Position numbers and translations under genes: made by a program. The notes below the pieces were generated by a model. The model was given only the letters and a program-made list of their open reading frames with translations, was not told the DNA's origin and did no database searches. Of a stretch of DNA of 64,000 nucleotides, positions 42,995 through 50,784 are shown one piece after another. Each line of letters starts with the position of its first letter. The stretch's first letter is position 1. The DNA is from Cephaloticoccus sp. (GTDB taxonomy: Bacteria; Verrucomicrobiota; Verrucomicrobiia; Opitutales; Opitutaceae): assembly GCA_030833445.1 (NCBI GenBank), contig JAURHD010000011.1:1-64000 (forward strand). Reading direction: 5' to 3'.

Positions 42995-43660
42995 TTACTG
43001 GTTGGGGATCTGCCCGTGGTGGGCGGAGAAGGTTTGATAGCCGGCACAGTCGGCGAGCATCGCATCAATCGTGGCGGTGAGTGGTTCGATTTTCACGAGG
43101 CCGGAAAACACCGCCTTGTCCCCAATCGCATCCGTCGCGACGAAGGTGGGGCGCTGGTTGACTTGATGCGCGTGAAATTCCGCGGTGCTGGCGGCGACGC
43201 GTTGGTGCACCGCCTTGGATTCGGCCGCGGCGCGGAGTTTGCGGGCGTTAAGCTTCAGTTGCTTCGCGCCGATCGCGACGGCCACTTTCAGGTCACCGAT
43301 CTTTTCACCGTGTTCGAGCGCGGCTGATGTGAGTGCCAGCCGCAGGCGGTCGTCGTTGATGCCCAGATCGCGGCCGGCCTCGGCCACATGATTGGGCGCG
43401 GTGTAGTCACCCTTAAATTGGGTATCAAACCAGCCGGAGTTGAGCATGCGGGGCTGCCGGGTGATCGTGCCGCTGCGTCGATAGAACCAGTCGCATTGCG
43501 CCCGGGACACGGGGAAATCACCCGGATTCATCAGAGCGATCTTCCACGCGAATTCCACCCGTCCGGCATAACGGGCCTGCAATTCGGCCCAAACGGGCTC
43601 CGCGTAGTAGCACCACGGGGACAGGATTTCTAGGTAGTAGGTAAGTCTTACCGGGGGCAT
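42995..43660 (-). CDS. DsbA-like thioredoxin-fold protein (2-hydroxychromene-2-carboxylate isomerase/FrnE type)
   Basis: 221 aa from ATG 43660 (MPPVRLTYYLEILSPWCYYA). A single Cys in SPWCYY takes the place of CxxC. The helical insertion and the cis-Pro segment NQRPTFVATDAIGDKAVF fit the DsbA/HCCA isomerase group. No signal peptide from this start, so it is likely a cytosolic glutathione-transferase-like enzyme. The frame runs on to 43825 but then overlaps the divergent membrane-protein gene. Confidence 0.85.
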   Translation of the reverse strand: MPPVRLTYYLEILSPWCYYAEPVWAELQARYAGRVEFAWKIALMNPGDFPVSRAQCDWFYRRSGTITRQPRMLNSGWFDTQFKGDYTAPNHVAEAGRDLGINDDRLRLALTSAALEHGEKIGDLKVAVAIGAKQLKLNARKLRAAAESKAVHQRVAASTAEFHAHQVNQRPTFVATDAIGDKAVFSGLVKIEPLTATIDAMLADCAGYQTFSAHHGQIPNQ

Positions 43661-43763
43661 GCGGAGGGCGAATGTGGCGGGTCGAAACGGACCGGTCAAT
43701 GCGTCCGGCAACTTTGTGGGGTTATCTTGCATCGGTGCGGAATTTGAAGACGATGGCGTCGGA

Positions 43764-44465
43764 ATGTTCGCGAGCCTTACCACTATCGCTGACACGCCCC
43801 CACCGTTATCCACCCCGGTGTTCACGGCCTTTTGGTTTGTGATCGTCTTTGTGGTTGCCGGATTGGCGGCCTATCTGGGGCGACGGTTTCATGACCGGGC
43901 TTATTTGTATTATGGTGGCTACGTTGGCGCGCTCGGGCTGATGAGTCTGATCGATCACGGCTGGGGAGACTGGATGCATGAGCAGATGGGGGACTCGTTT
44001 GTTTTCCTGAACAACCTGCTGCACCTGCCGTATGCGGTCTGCTACCTGTTGTTCGTCATGCAGTATTTCAATGTCCGGGAAAACTCCCCGATTTGGTATC
44101 GGTTTCACCGGGGCCTGTTGTGGGCTTACGGCGCGGTCTTTGGCTGGCTGTTATTTGACGCGATCACCAAGGGCAGCGGCAGTGAATGGGGGATCCTGAG
44201 CTGCAACCTGGTCAACCTGCTTTCATCGTTGGTGCTGGCCGGGGTGGCGACCCACGACAATCGCGCCGGCGGACGTGAGTTTCTTTATGCCAGTCTGCCA
44301 TTGACCGTGAGTGGGTTGGTATTGGTGGCGCAGTTTTTGTCCAATTCATCCCATGAATCCGGCCCGGGCCTGCTGGCCTTTCGGGCCGGTTTCATCATGC
44401 ACATCATGATTTTCCTGGTCGCACTCGGGGTGCGTTATCGCGAACTCCGCAACCGGTTGGAGTAG
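43764..44465 (+). CDS. Seven-TM membrane protein of unknown function
   Basis: 233 aa from ATG 43764 (MFASLTTIADTPPPLSTPVF); the upstream part to 43659 is antisense to the DsbA-like gene. About seven evenly spaced hydrophobic segments, with short charged loops (GRRFHDRAYLYYGGYVGALG). The overall layout recalls the 7TM-DISM sensor transmembrane module, but no signalling domain is attached. Function unknown. Convergent with the AsmA-like gene, separated by a terminator. Confidence 0.7.
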   Translation: MFASLTTIADTPPPLSTPVFTAFWFVIVFVVAGLAAYLGRRFHDRAYLYYGGYVGALGLMSLIDHGWGDWMHEQMGDSFVFLNNLLHLPYAVCYLLFVMQYFNVRENSPIWYRFHRGLLWAYGAVFGWLLFDAITKGSGSEWGILSCNLVNLLSSLVLAGVATHDNRAGGREFLYASLPLTVSGLVLVAQFLSNSSHESGPGLLAFRAGFIMHIMIFLVALGVRYRELRNRLE

Positions 44466-44487
44466 GGCGGCCCGTGCCGGGCCTTTT
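44462..44487. terminator. Short terminator/REP-like palindrome between convergent genes
   Basis: GTAG at 44462-44465 (including the TAG stop of the 7TM gene) is followed by GGCGGCCCG-TGC-CGGGCC and TTTT (44484-44487). It works as a terminator for the 7TM gene and shares the GTAGGGCGG head with the REP family. Confidence 0.7.
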
Positions 44488-44489
44488 GG

Positions 44490-45212
44490 TTACTTGCCGA
44501 ATAGCTTCTTGATGCCTGCACCCGCCGCTTGCGTCGCGGAAGCACCCAGACCGGACGCCGCCTTCAAAGTGGCCTTGCCCGTCGCCCCGGCAATGTCGGA
44601 CAACACGCTTTGCATGATCTCCGTGACCAGTTCATCGGGAGTGATGCCACCCTGATCCACTCCCAGGTTATTCAAGGTCATGGGTGGCAGAGGCACGGGG
44701 ATGGCGGCCGGGCCGACGCCGAGTTTGGCGGTGCTGTTGGTCAATTGGACTCGCTTTACACTGAACTTGATGGGCTTCCCATCCTTGGCCGTGGGTTCGG
44801 TCCCACCCTTGCTCGTGAACGATTCAATGTTTTTCAGCAGTTCCTTGATGTTGCTGGAGACGATCTTCGTTTCATAGAGGAACACCGCCTCGTCGATGAT
44901 GATTTCATCAATTTCGATGGTGTCGCTGAAGATGGAGAAGGGCTTTAATTTGATACTGATTTTGCCGATGGTGAACGCGTTATTGTCACTCCAACCCTCG
45001 GGATTGCCGACACTCAAACCCATCAGGCGACCGGAGCCGGTAAGCGGGGAGATATAGGCTTCATCCACTTCGACCTTGGTCTGGGTTAATTTTGGGCCGA
45101 AGGCGTTGACGCCGGCGCGGACCACGGAGCCCAGGAAAATCCCCAGCCCAAAGTAAAGAACGAGGGCGATGACGGTTATACCACTCAACCACACCAACGG
45201 TTTCTTTTTCAT
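44490..45212 (-). CDS. AsmA-like anchored periplasmic protein
   Basis: A 240-aa protein with one N-terminal membrane anchor (WLSGITVIALVLYFGLGIFL). It continues with a beta-rich AsmA/DUF748-type segment (RLMGLSVGNPEGW, KISIKLKPFSIFSDTIEIDE) and ends in a Gly/Ala-rich, basic tail. AsmA-like proteins are implicated in lipid transport and envelope maintenance; this short one carries only the N-terminal repeat. Divergent from the topoisomerase genes, 105 bp away. Confidence 0.75.
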   Translation of the reverse strand: MKKKPLVWLSGITVIALVLYFGLGIFLGSVVRAGVNAFGPKLTQTKVEVDEAYISPLTGSGRLMGLSVGNPEGWSDNNAFTIGKISIKLKPFSIFSDTIEIDEIIIDEAVFLYETKIVSSNIKELLKNIESFTSKGGTEPTAKDGKPIKFSVKRVQLTNSTAKLGVGPAAIPVPLPPMTLNNLGVDQGGITPDELVTEIMQSVLSDIAGATGKATLKAASGLGASATQAAGAGIKKLFGK

Positions 45213-45317
45213 TTGGGGAGCCTAAGGACGGGAATTTAAGCTGCAAGAGCAACTCGGGAGTAATTTCGCTTGTCTTGGGGCGGGGTCGCCAAACCTTTAA
45301 CCATTCAAGCATCCCCC

Positions 45318-47159
45318 ATGGCCAACGCATATACCGAAGCGAGCATCAAAACCCTTTCCTCCACCGAGCACATCCGGCTGCGCCCCGGCATGTATATTGG
45401 CCGACTCGGCAACGGCGCCCACGCCGAGGATGGCATCTACGTGCTGCTCAAGGAAACGATCGACAACTCGATCGACGAGTTCGCCATGGGCAACGGCAAG
45501 CGCATCGAGATCGAGGTGCAGGACCGCTTGGTGCGGGTGCGCGATTACGGCCGGGGCATCCCCTTGGGCAAACTCGCCGAGTGCGTGTCGATCATCAACA
45601 CCGGCGCGAAATACGACAGCAACACCTTCCAAAAGGCGGTCGGCCTGAACGGTGTCGGCCAGAAGGCGGTCAACGCACTCTCGCTCGAATACTGCGCGCA
45701 GTCGGTGCGCGACGGGCAGACCAAGCTGGTCGAGTTCAAGCAGGGCAAGCTGGTCAAGGACCACAAGGTCGCCAAATCCGAGGAGCGCAACGGCACGATC
45801 ATCGTCTTCGTGCCGGACGAATCGCTCTTCGGGAAGGACTTCCGTTTCCGCAGCGAGTTCATCGAGGACATGTTGTGGAACTACGCGTTCCTCAACCGTG
45901 GGCTCACCCTCACGCTCAACGGCAAGGCCTACAAGTCCGCCAACGGCCTCAAGGACCTGCTGGAGAAGAAGCTCACCGGCGAGACGCTCTATCCGATCAT
46001 CCACCTCGAGGGCGAGGACATCGAGATCGCGCTGACCCACGGCGCGCACTACGGCGAGGAGTATTTCTCGTTCGTCAACGGCCAGCACACCACGATGGGC
46101 GGCACGCACCAGCTCGCCTTCCGCGAGGCCTTGGTCAACACCGTGCGCAATTTCTACAAGAAGGAATTCGACGCGGCCGACGTGCGGCAGTCGATCATCG
46201 CGGCAATTTCCGTGCGCGTGCAGGAGCCGGTTTTCGAGTCGCAGACCAAGACCAAGCTCGGCTCGACCGAGGTCGGTCCCGGCGGACCCACCATCAAGGA
46301 GTTCATCGGCAAGTTCATGCAGCAGTCGCTGGACACTTACCTGCACAAGCACAAGGAGACCGCCGATGCGATCCTCGCGCGCATCCAGGAAAGTGAGCGC
46401 GAGCGCAAGGATCTCGCCGGCATTCGCAAGCTGGCCAAGGACCGCGCCAAGACCGCCTCGCTGCACAACCGCAAGCTGCGCGACTGCCGCCAACACCTCG
46501 GCGAAAAAGGCAACCGCACCGAGGAGAGCTCGTTGTTCATCGTCGAGGGTGACTCGGCCGCCGGCTCTCTGACCGCCAGCCGCGACGTGCAGACCCAGGC
46601 CGTCTTTGCGCTGAAGGGCAAGCCGCTCAACACCTACGGCCTGTCGAAGAAGGTCATTTACGAGAACGAGGAGTTTCACCTCCTGCAGTCCGCGCTCAAC
46701 GTCGAGGACGGCCTCGACGGCCTGCGCTACAACAAGGTCATCATCGCCACCGACGCCGACGTCGACGGCATGCACATCCGCCTGCTGCTGATTTCCTTCT
46801 TCCTGAAATTTTTCCCCGACCTGATCGCCCGCGGGCACCTCTACATCCTGGAGACGCCGCTCTTCCGCGTGCGCAACAAGAAGAAGACGATCTATTGCTA
46901 CGACGAATCCGAGAAGCAGGCGGCGATCGCCGAGCTGGGCTCGACCCACGAGATCACGCGATTCAAGGGTCTCGGTGAAATTTCCGCCAACGAGTTCAAG
47001 GACTTCATCGGCGAGGACATCCGCCTCGATCCCGTCTCGCTCAGCCACCTGCACGACAGCGACGAGCTGCTTGCCTTCTACATGGGCAAGAACACGCCGA
47101 AGCGGCAGGACTTCATTATCGACAACCTCCATATCGAGAAGGATTTGGTGGGCACGTGA
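45318..47159 (+). CDS. Type IIA DNA topoisomerase subunit B (ParE/GyrB-like)
   Basis: 613 aa from ATG 45318 ([19 protein letters not shown]). GHKL ATPase motifs: [23 protein letters not shown] and [13 protein letters not shown]. The Toprim domain shows EGDSAAGS and [11 protein letters not shown]. It lacks the long GyrB insertion, so topoisomerase IV-type ParE is more likely. With the A subunit it passes duplex DNA to decatenate chromosomes. Strong GC-ending codon use. The stop TGA lies in the loop of the palindrome GTGGGCACGT-GA-ACGTGCCCAC. Confidence 0.93.
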   Translation: MANAYTEASIKTLSSTEHIRLRPGMYIGRLGNGAHAEDGIYVLLKETIDNSIDEFAMGNGKRIEIEVQDRLVRVRDYGRGIPLGKLAECVSIINTGAKYDSNTFQKAVGLNGVGQKAVNALSLEYCAQSVRDGQTKLVEFKQGKLVKDHKVAKSEERNGTIIVFVPDESLFGKDFRFRSEFIEDMLWNYAFLNRGLTLTLNGKAYKSANGLKDLLEKKLTGETLYPIIHLEGEDIEIALTHGAHYGEEYFSFVNGQHTTMGGTHQLAFREALVNTVRNFYKKEFDAADVRQSIIAAISVRVQEPVFESQTKTKLGSTEVGPGGPTIKEFIGKFMQQSLDTYLHKHKETADAILARIQESERERKDLAGIRKLAKDRAKTASLHNRKLRDCRQHLGEKGNRTEESSLFIVEGDSAAGSLTASRDVQTQAVFALKGKPLNTYGLSKKVIYENEEFHLLQSALNVEDGLDGLRYNKVIIATDADVDGMHIRLLLISFFLKFFPDLIARGHLYILETPLFRVRNKKKTIYCYDESEKQAAIAELGSTHEITRFKGLGEISANEFKDFIGEDIRLDPVSLSHLHDSDELLAFYMGKNTPKRQDFIIDNLHIEKDLVGT

Positions 47160-47182
47160 ACGTGCCCACAGCGGTAAGCCTT

Positions 47183-47244
47183 AAGCTTTAAGCGAAAAGC
47201 CTGCCCAACCTTCCATTTTCCAAACTTACCCGAGCTTAAAGCTT
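47183..47244. repeat. Inverted repeat between the topoisomerase subunit genes
   Basis: AAGCTTTAAGC (47183-47193) and GCTTAAAGCTT (47234-47244) are perfect 11-bp inverse copies about 40 bases apart. Together with the palindrome over the first gene's stop (47148-47169) they fill most of the 113-bp spacer. On the minus strand the right flank begins GTAGCGCTAAGC, reminiscent of the GTAG head of REPs elsewhere in the window. Confidence 0.7.
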
Positions 47245-47272
47245 ATCACTTACTGCTTAGCGCTACCCAGCA

Positions 47273-49360
47273 ATGGCCAAGAAAAAACCTTCCAAGAAAT
47301 CCGATCAGCCTGAACTCGAACTGCCGTTGGACGAAGTCACCCCGTCGGTGGACGAAGCCTCCGTTGAGAGTGATGTCACCGAGGCGTTGGCCGCTCCGAT
47401 GGAGAAGGTCCAGTCCGGCGATGCGCCGTTGTCACAACATTACAAGAAGTGGTTCCTGGAGTATGCCAGCTATGTGATCCTCGACCGTGCCGTGCCGCAC
47501 TTGGACGACGGTCTCAAGCCCGTGCAGCGCCGCGTGCTGCACACACTGTGGGAAATGGATGACGGCCGCTTTCACAAGGTCGCCAACGTCGTTGGCTCGA
47601 CCATGCGCTACCATCCGCACGGTGACGTCTCGATCGCCGCGGCCCTCGTGGGCATCGCCCAGCGTGGCTGGCTGATCGAGCCGCAGGGTAACTTCGGCAA
47701 CACCCTGACCGGTGACGACGCGGCGGCCTCGCGTTACATTGAGGCGCGGCTGACCGCCTTTGCGCGCGAAGTGCTGTTTAACCCGAAGACGACCACGTGG
47801 CAGCTCAGCTACGACGGCCGCGCCAAGGAACCGGTCACGCTCCCGGCCAAGTTTCCCATCACCGTGCTCGAAGGCGCCGAGGGCATCGCGGTGGGTCTCG
47901 CCACCAAGATTCTGCCGCACAATTTCAACGACATCTGCCGGGCGGCGATCAATCACCTGCAGGGCAAAACCTTCCGGATCTACCCCGATTTCCCCAGTGG
48001 CGGCATCGCCGATTTTTCGGAATACAACGACGGCGAGCGCGGCGGCAAGGTCAAGGTCCGCGCCAAGATCGAGACCCGCAGCAAATACCTGCTGGCCATT
48101 ACCGAGCTGCCCTACGGCACGACCACGGTCTCGTTGATCGACTCGATCATCGCCGCCAATACGAAGGGCAAGATCAAGATCCGCCACGTGGATGACAACA
48201 CGGCCGACGCGGTGGAGATCCTCGTGCATCTGCCGCAGGGCAGTGATCCCGACCAAGTCATCCAGCAGCTCTACGTCTTCACCAACTGCCAGGTGAGCAT
48301 CTCGCCGGCGGCCTGTGTGATCGAGCACGACAAGCCGCATTTTCTGGGCATACGCGAGATCCTGCGCCGCAGCGTCGACCGCACGGTCGGCCTGCTCAAG
48401 CAGGAGTTGGAAATCCGGCTCGGCGAACTCGATCAGCAATGGCACTGGGATTCGTTGGAACGCATCTTCATCGAGGAACGCATCTACCGCCGCATCGAGA
48501 AATCGAAGACGTGGGAAAGCGTGCTCGCGGAAATCCGCGAGGGCTTGCAGCCGTTCATCAAGGACCTGCGCCGCGAAGTGACCGACGAGGATATCACCCG
48601 CCTGACCGAGATCCGTATCAAGCGCATCTCCGCCTATAACCGGTTCAAGGCCGACGAGCAGATCAAGAAGATCGAGGATGAGATCAAGGCCGTGAAGCAC
48701 GACCTGAAGCACCTCACGCCCTACGCGATCAAGTGGTTCGAGAACCTGCAGGCGAAGTTCGGCAAAGGCATCAAGCGCCGCACCGAGCACGCCGACGTGG
48801 AGCAGATCAGCGCCTCCGAGGTCGTGGCGGCCAACCAGCGCCTCTACGTCAACCGCAGCGAGGGTTTCATCGGGCTCAACTGGCGCCAGCACGAATTCGT
48901 GCAGGAGTGCACTATTTTGGACAACGTGCTCTGCATCATGCAGGACGGCTCGCTCAAGGTCACCAAGGTGGCCGACAAGGTGTTCATGGGCCGCCAGATC
49001 CTGCACATCGCGATCTGGCCCAAGGACGGCGACACCAACTTCTACACCCTGATCTATCAGGACAAGGAGAGCGGCAAGGCCTTCGCCAAGCGCTTTCAGA
49101 TCGGCGGCCTGTCCCGCGACAAGCTGTATCCGCTGCTCAAGAGCGACGGGTCCAGCGTGGTTTACTTCGACGTCAGCCCGGACGAGAAATCGATGCCCAA
49201 GAGCGTGCACGTGTCGCTCGATGGCCGGGGTGGGGCGAGGGTGCGCGAGTTGGACTTCGACCTCAGCAAGGTGCCCGTTTCGACCCGCAGCGCCAAGGGC
49301 CTGACCGTCACGAAGTGGAACATCAAGGCCGTGAAGCGAAACGATCTGTCGCTGAAGTAA
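47273..49360 (+). CDS. Type IIA DNA topoisomerase subunit A (ParC/GyrA-like)
   Basis: A 695-aa protein. After an acidic/basic N-terminal tail (~60 residues) follow DRAVPHLDDGLKPVQRRVLH, RYHPHGDVSIAAALVGIAQ and the catalytic Tyr in DDAAASRYIEARL, the breakage-reunion core. The C-terminal part (~490-690) is short, with only partial beta-propeller features (VHVSLDGRGGARVRELDF), unlike the six-blade GyrA domain. That supports the ParC-like role, as seen in Bacteroidetes/Verrucomicrobia. Same operon as subunit B. Confidence 0.93.
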   Translation: MAKKKPSKKSDQPELELPLDEVTPSVDEASVESDVTEALAAPMEKVQSGDAPLSQHYKKWFLEYASYVILDRAVPHLDDGLKPVQRRVLHTLWEMDDGRFHKVANVVGSTMRYHPHGDVSIAAALVGIAQRGWLIEPQGNFGNTLTGDDAAASRYIEARLTAFAREVLFNPKTTTWQLSYDGRAKEPVTLPAKFPITVLEGAEGIAVGLATKILPHNFNDICRAAINHLQGKTFRIYPDFPSGGIADFSEYNDGERGGKVKVRAKIETRSKYLLAITELPYGTTTVSLIDSIIAANTKGKIKIRHVDDNTADAVEILVHLPQGSDPDQVIQQLYVFTNCQVSISPAACVIEHDKPHFLGIREILRRSVDRTVGLLKQELEIRLGELDQQWHWDSLERIFIEERIYRRIEKSKTWESVLAEIREGLQPFIKDLRREVTDEDITRLTEIRIKRISAYNRFKADEQIKKIEDEIKAVKHDLKHLTPYAIKWFENLQAKFGKGIKRRTEHADVEQISASEVVAANQRLYVNRSEGFIGLNWRQHEFVQECTILDNVLCIMQDGSLKVTKVADKVFMGRQILHIAIWPKDGDTNFYTLIYQDKESGKAFAKRFQIGGLSRDKLYPLLKSDGSSVVYFDVSPDEKSMPKSVHVSLDGRGGARVRELDFDLSKVPVSTRSAKGLTVTKWNIKAVKRNDLSLK

Positions 49361-49367
49361 GGTAGTA

Positions 49368-49387
49368 TCTCATGCGGAGACGCAGAG
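49368..49387 (+). repeat. Left copy of the TCTCACGCAGAG-type repeat
   Basis: It starts 8 bases after the topoisomerase subunit A stop codon. Inverted relative to 50728-50747 with two mismatches. Confidence 0.75.
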
Positions 49388-49402
49388 CATCGAAGGCGCT
49401 AT

Positions 49403-50093
49403 CTACATAATCCCGTCGCTCTTACTTAAGTTGTGGGCGGCACACAGTAGCTGGATATTTTGAATATCGGTTGATGATCCACCTTTAGACCAAGGAATGA
49501 TGTGGTCGAAGTGCAGATTTGCGGTCGAACCGCATTGGGCACACTGACCATTGTCACGCTTCCAGACTTCACGTTTCACCGAAGTGGGAATCATACGTCC
49601 AGGGTTTGGATGGGTAGGAACTGGTTGGGAGTCGTCCTCCTCACCGATTACTGCGGTAAGCGTAAATTTGAAAACCTTCCGATGCTCTGCTTGTTCAATC
49701 CACGCGTCCTCAAGGTGAAACACTCCGTTGTAGGACCAAATGCCGTCTTTGATCTTTTCGTATACCCGAACTCTTTCTGGAGACTGCTGATTCGATTTGT
49801 AGGCTAGTGCGGCCAGTTTGAATTTGCCGTTTTCCGTGGGCTTACCGGTTTTAGTAAACTCTGGCTGATCGACTAACTCAGGATACTTACAGACGGCTGT
49901 TTTGTTTTCATTGTGTCCTTCGTAGATGAAGCACTCTTCCTTCATCTTCGACGCGGTCAGCGTAGGGAGCGTTGGGGCGAACAGACATTAAGATTACAGA
50001 GTGCTTACCGTGCAGACGGAAATTCATTCCTCGTTGTAAGCTAGTGCCTTCTTTGAGGCACATTTCGTGATAAGAAATGATGTCGTTAGCCAT
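49403..50093 (-). pseudogene. HNH endonuclease with SRA/PUA-like reader domain, frameshifted
   Basis: Two minus-strand frames join into one protein of about 230 aa. The first (50093 to ~49929) reads ...SVILMSVRPNAPYADRVED-EGRVL. The second continues IYEGHNENKTAVCKYPEL... to the end. One extra base near 49928 (CTT-C-ATC on the minus strand) breaks the frame. The N-terminal half (GIWSYNGVFHLEDAW, VFKFTL) resembles SRA/YDG modification readers. The C-terminus is an HNH nuclease: CAQCG, LHFDHIIPWSKGG and CAAHN. Such SRA-HNH fusions cut methylated DNA (type IV restriction). It is inactive unless frameshifting occurs or the base is a sequence error; the downstream frame could be translated alone from ATG 49945. 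Confidence 0.75.
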
Positions 50094-50097
50094 ACTG

Positions 50098-50343
50098 TCA
50101 GCGCTCTAGTTCCAATAGCCACGAAACCGATACACCTAGCGCTGCAGCCAGGGCCTTGACCTCAAAGTCTGACACGTAGCGAATGCCACTTTCGATTTTG
50201 GCAATACCAGCGCGATCTATGGTGACGCCACGGGCGGCGAGTTTTCCCGACAACGCATCTTGCGAGAGTTTTGGCTTAGCTTGTAAGCGGGCCTTCTTAA
50301 CTCTTTTCCCAACAAGATTATTGTTCTGTTTTGGAACACCCAC
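50098..50343 (-). CDS. XRE-family helix-turn-helix regulator
   Basis: 81 aa from GTG 50343 (M-GVPKQNNNLVGKRVKKARL); relatives begin at this point. The HTH lies at LSQDALSGKLAARGVTIDRAGIAKIE, and the C-terminal helix is ALAAALGVSVSWLLELE. Its stop is 5 bp before the start of the nuclease, so it probably controls that gene in an operon. Two 17-bp inverted repeats (TGTTC-N7-GAACA) lie at 50322-50338 (early codons) and 50376-50392 (upstream), good candidates for its own operators. An upstream ATG (50424) would include both sites in the coding region. Confidence 0.85.
   Translation of the reverse strand: MGVPKQNNNLVGKRVKKARLQAKPKLSQDALSGKLAARGVTIDRAGIAKIESGIRYVSDFEVKALAAALGVSVSWLLELER
50322..50338. 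promoter_or_regulatory. Putative XRE operator, site 2
   Basis: TGTTCTGTTTTGGAACA, an inverted repeat TGTTC-N7-GAACA. It matches site 1 in both arms and in a T-rich centre. It covers codons 2-7 of the XRE gene if GTG 50343 is the start. Confidence 0.6.
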
Positions 50344-50375
50344 TCGGTCACAATACCAGGTCCTTGCTTGCCCAG

Positions 50376-50392
50376 TGTTCCATTTTAGAACA
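50376..50392. promoter_or_regulatory. Putative XRE operator, site 1
   Basis: TGTTCCATTTTAGAACA, extended by one more pair (G/C) on both sides. It lies in the divergent promoter region, 33 bases upstream of the XRE start and ~55 bases from the 50448 gene, so it could control both directions. The two sites are 54 bases apart, about five helical turns. Confidence 0.65.
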
Positions 50393-50447
50393 CTTTTAGA
50401 TTGTGCAAGAGACCAAGCAACCATTCCGCTCTGCTTATGCCATTTTT

Positions 50448-50702
50448 ATGCCTACCCTCTTACAAGGCGACATGCCCGCATGGTATGATGGCGATACGGG
50501 CCTCCCTGTCGTTTATGAGTCGGAGTTAGCCGCTCAGCGGGAAATCGCTGACCACCACCTAACACTTATCCAACAGTTTCTCGATGGAGAGCGGGATTAC
50601 GATGACGCTATGACGGTCGAAGACTTCATCTTACCGGTAGACATCTGGCCTGATGGCAGCATCTCAGTTGAAAGTGGTCGTAGATATGGCAAACAGCTGT
50701 GA
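50448..50702 (+). CDS. Small acidic hypothetical protein, 84 aa
   Basis: From ATG 50448 (MPTLLQGDMPAWYDGDTGLP). Acidic, soluble and without membrane segment; DHHLTLIQQFLDGERDYDDA is a predicted helix, and the end VDIWPDGSISVESGRR looks like a beta-hairpin. Not recognised. It is divergent from the XRE gene and inside the bracketed island, so it may be coregulated with the nuclease, for example as an accessory or immunity factor; this is a guess from position only. Confidence 0.6.
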   Translation: MPTLLQGDMPAWYDGDTGLPVVYESELAAQREIADHHLTLIQQFLDGERDYDDAMTVEDFILPVDIWPDGSISVESGRRYGKQL

Positions 50703-50727
50703 GTGATATTTTAGCAATCCTCTGCAG

Positions 50728-50747
50728 CTCTGCGTCTCTGCGTGAGA
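50728..50747 (+). repeat. Right copy of the TCTCACGCAGAG-type repeat
   Basis: CTCTGCGTCTCTGCGTGAGA is inverted relative to 49368-49387. It is preceded by a further CTCTGCAG unit and followed ~20 bases later by a partial GCGTGAGACC copy, giving a small tandem. Confidence 0.75.
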
Positions 50748-50784
50748 CCAAATCAGTCACGACCCGCGTGAGACCCAATTCCCC

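Larger units (their letters stand above)
49368..50747. mobile_element. Restriction-like gene island bracketed by 20-bp inverted repeats
   Basis: TCTCATGCGGAGACGCAGAG (49368-49387) and CTCTGCGTCTCTGCGTGAGA (50728-50747) are inverted copies with 2 mismatches in 20. They enclose a frameshifted SRA-like/HNH nuclease, an XRE regulator and an 84-aa protein. The GC content inside appears clearly lower than in the topoisomerase genes on one side and the oppA gene on the other. The bracket suggests insertion as a cassette, but no transposase is present, and the same repeat unit also occurs at 52489-52500 without cargo. Confidence 0.5.

Noticed and set aside
45297-47132. 611-aa minus-strand frame opposite the topoisomerase B gene
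   Set aside because: Shadow frame of a GC3-rich gene; Val/Leu/Asp repeats without motifs.
47432-49210. 592-aa minus-strand frame opposite the topoisomerase A gene
   Set aside because: Same reason: composition artefact opposite a certain gene.
50098-50702. Toxin-antitoxin pair made of the XRE and 84-aa proteins
   Set aside because: Genes are divergent, not overlapping, and the 84-aa protein shows no toxin motif; nuclease control by XRE explains the position better.
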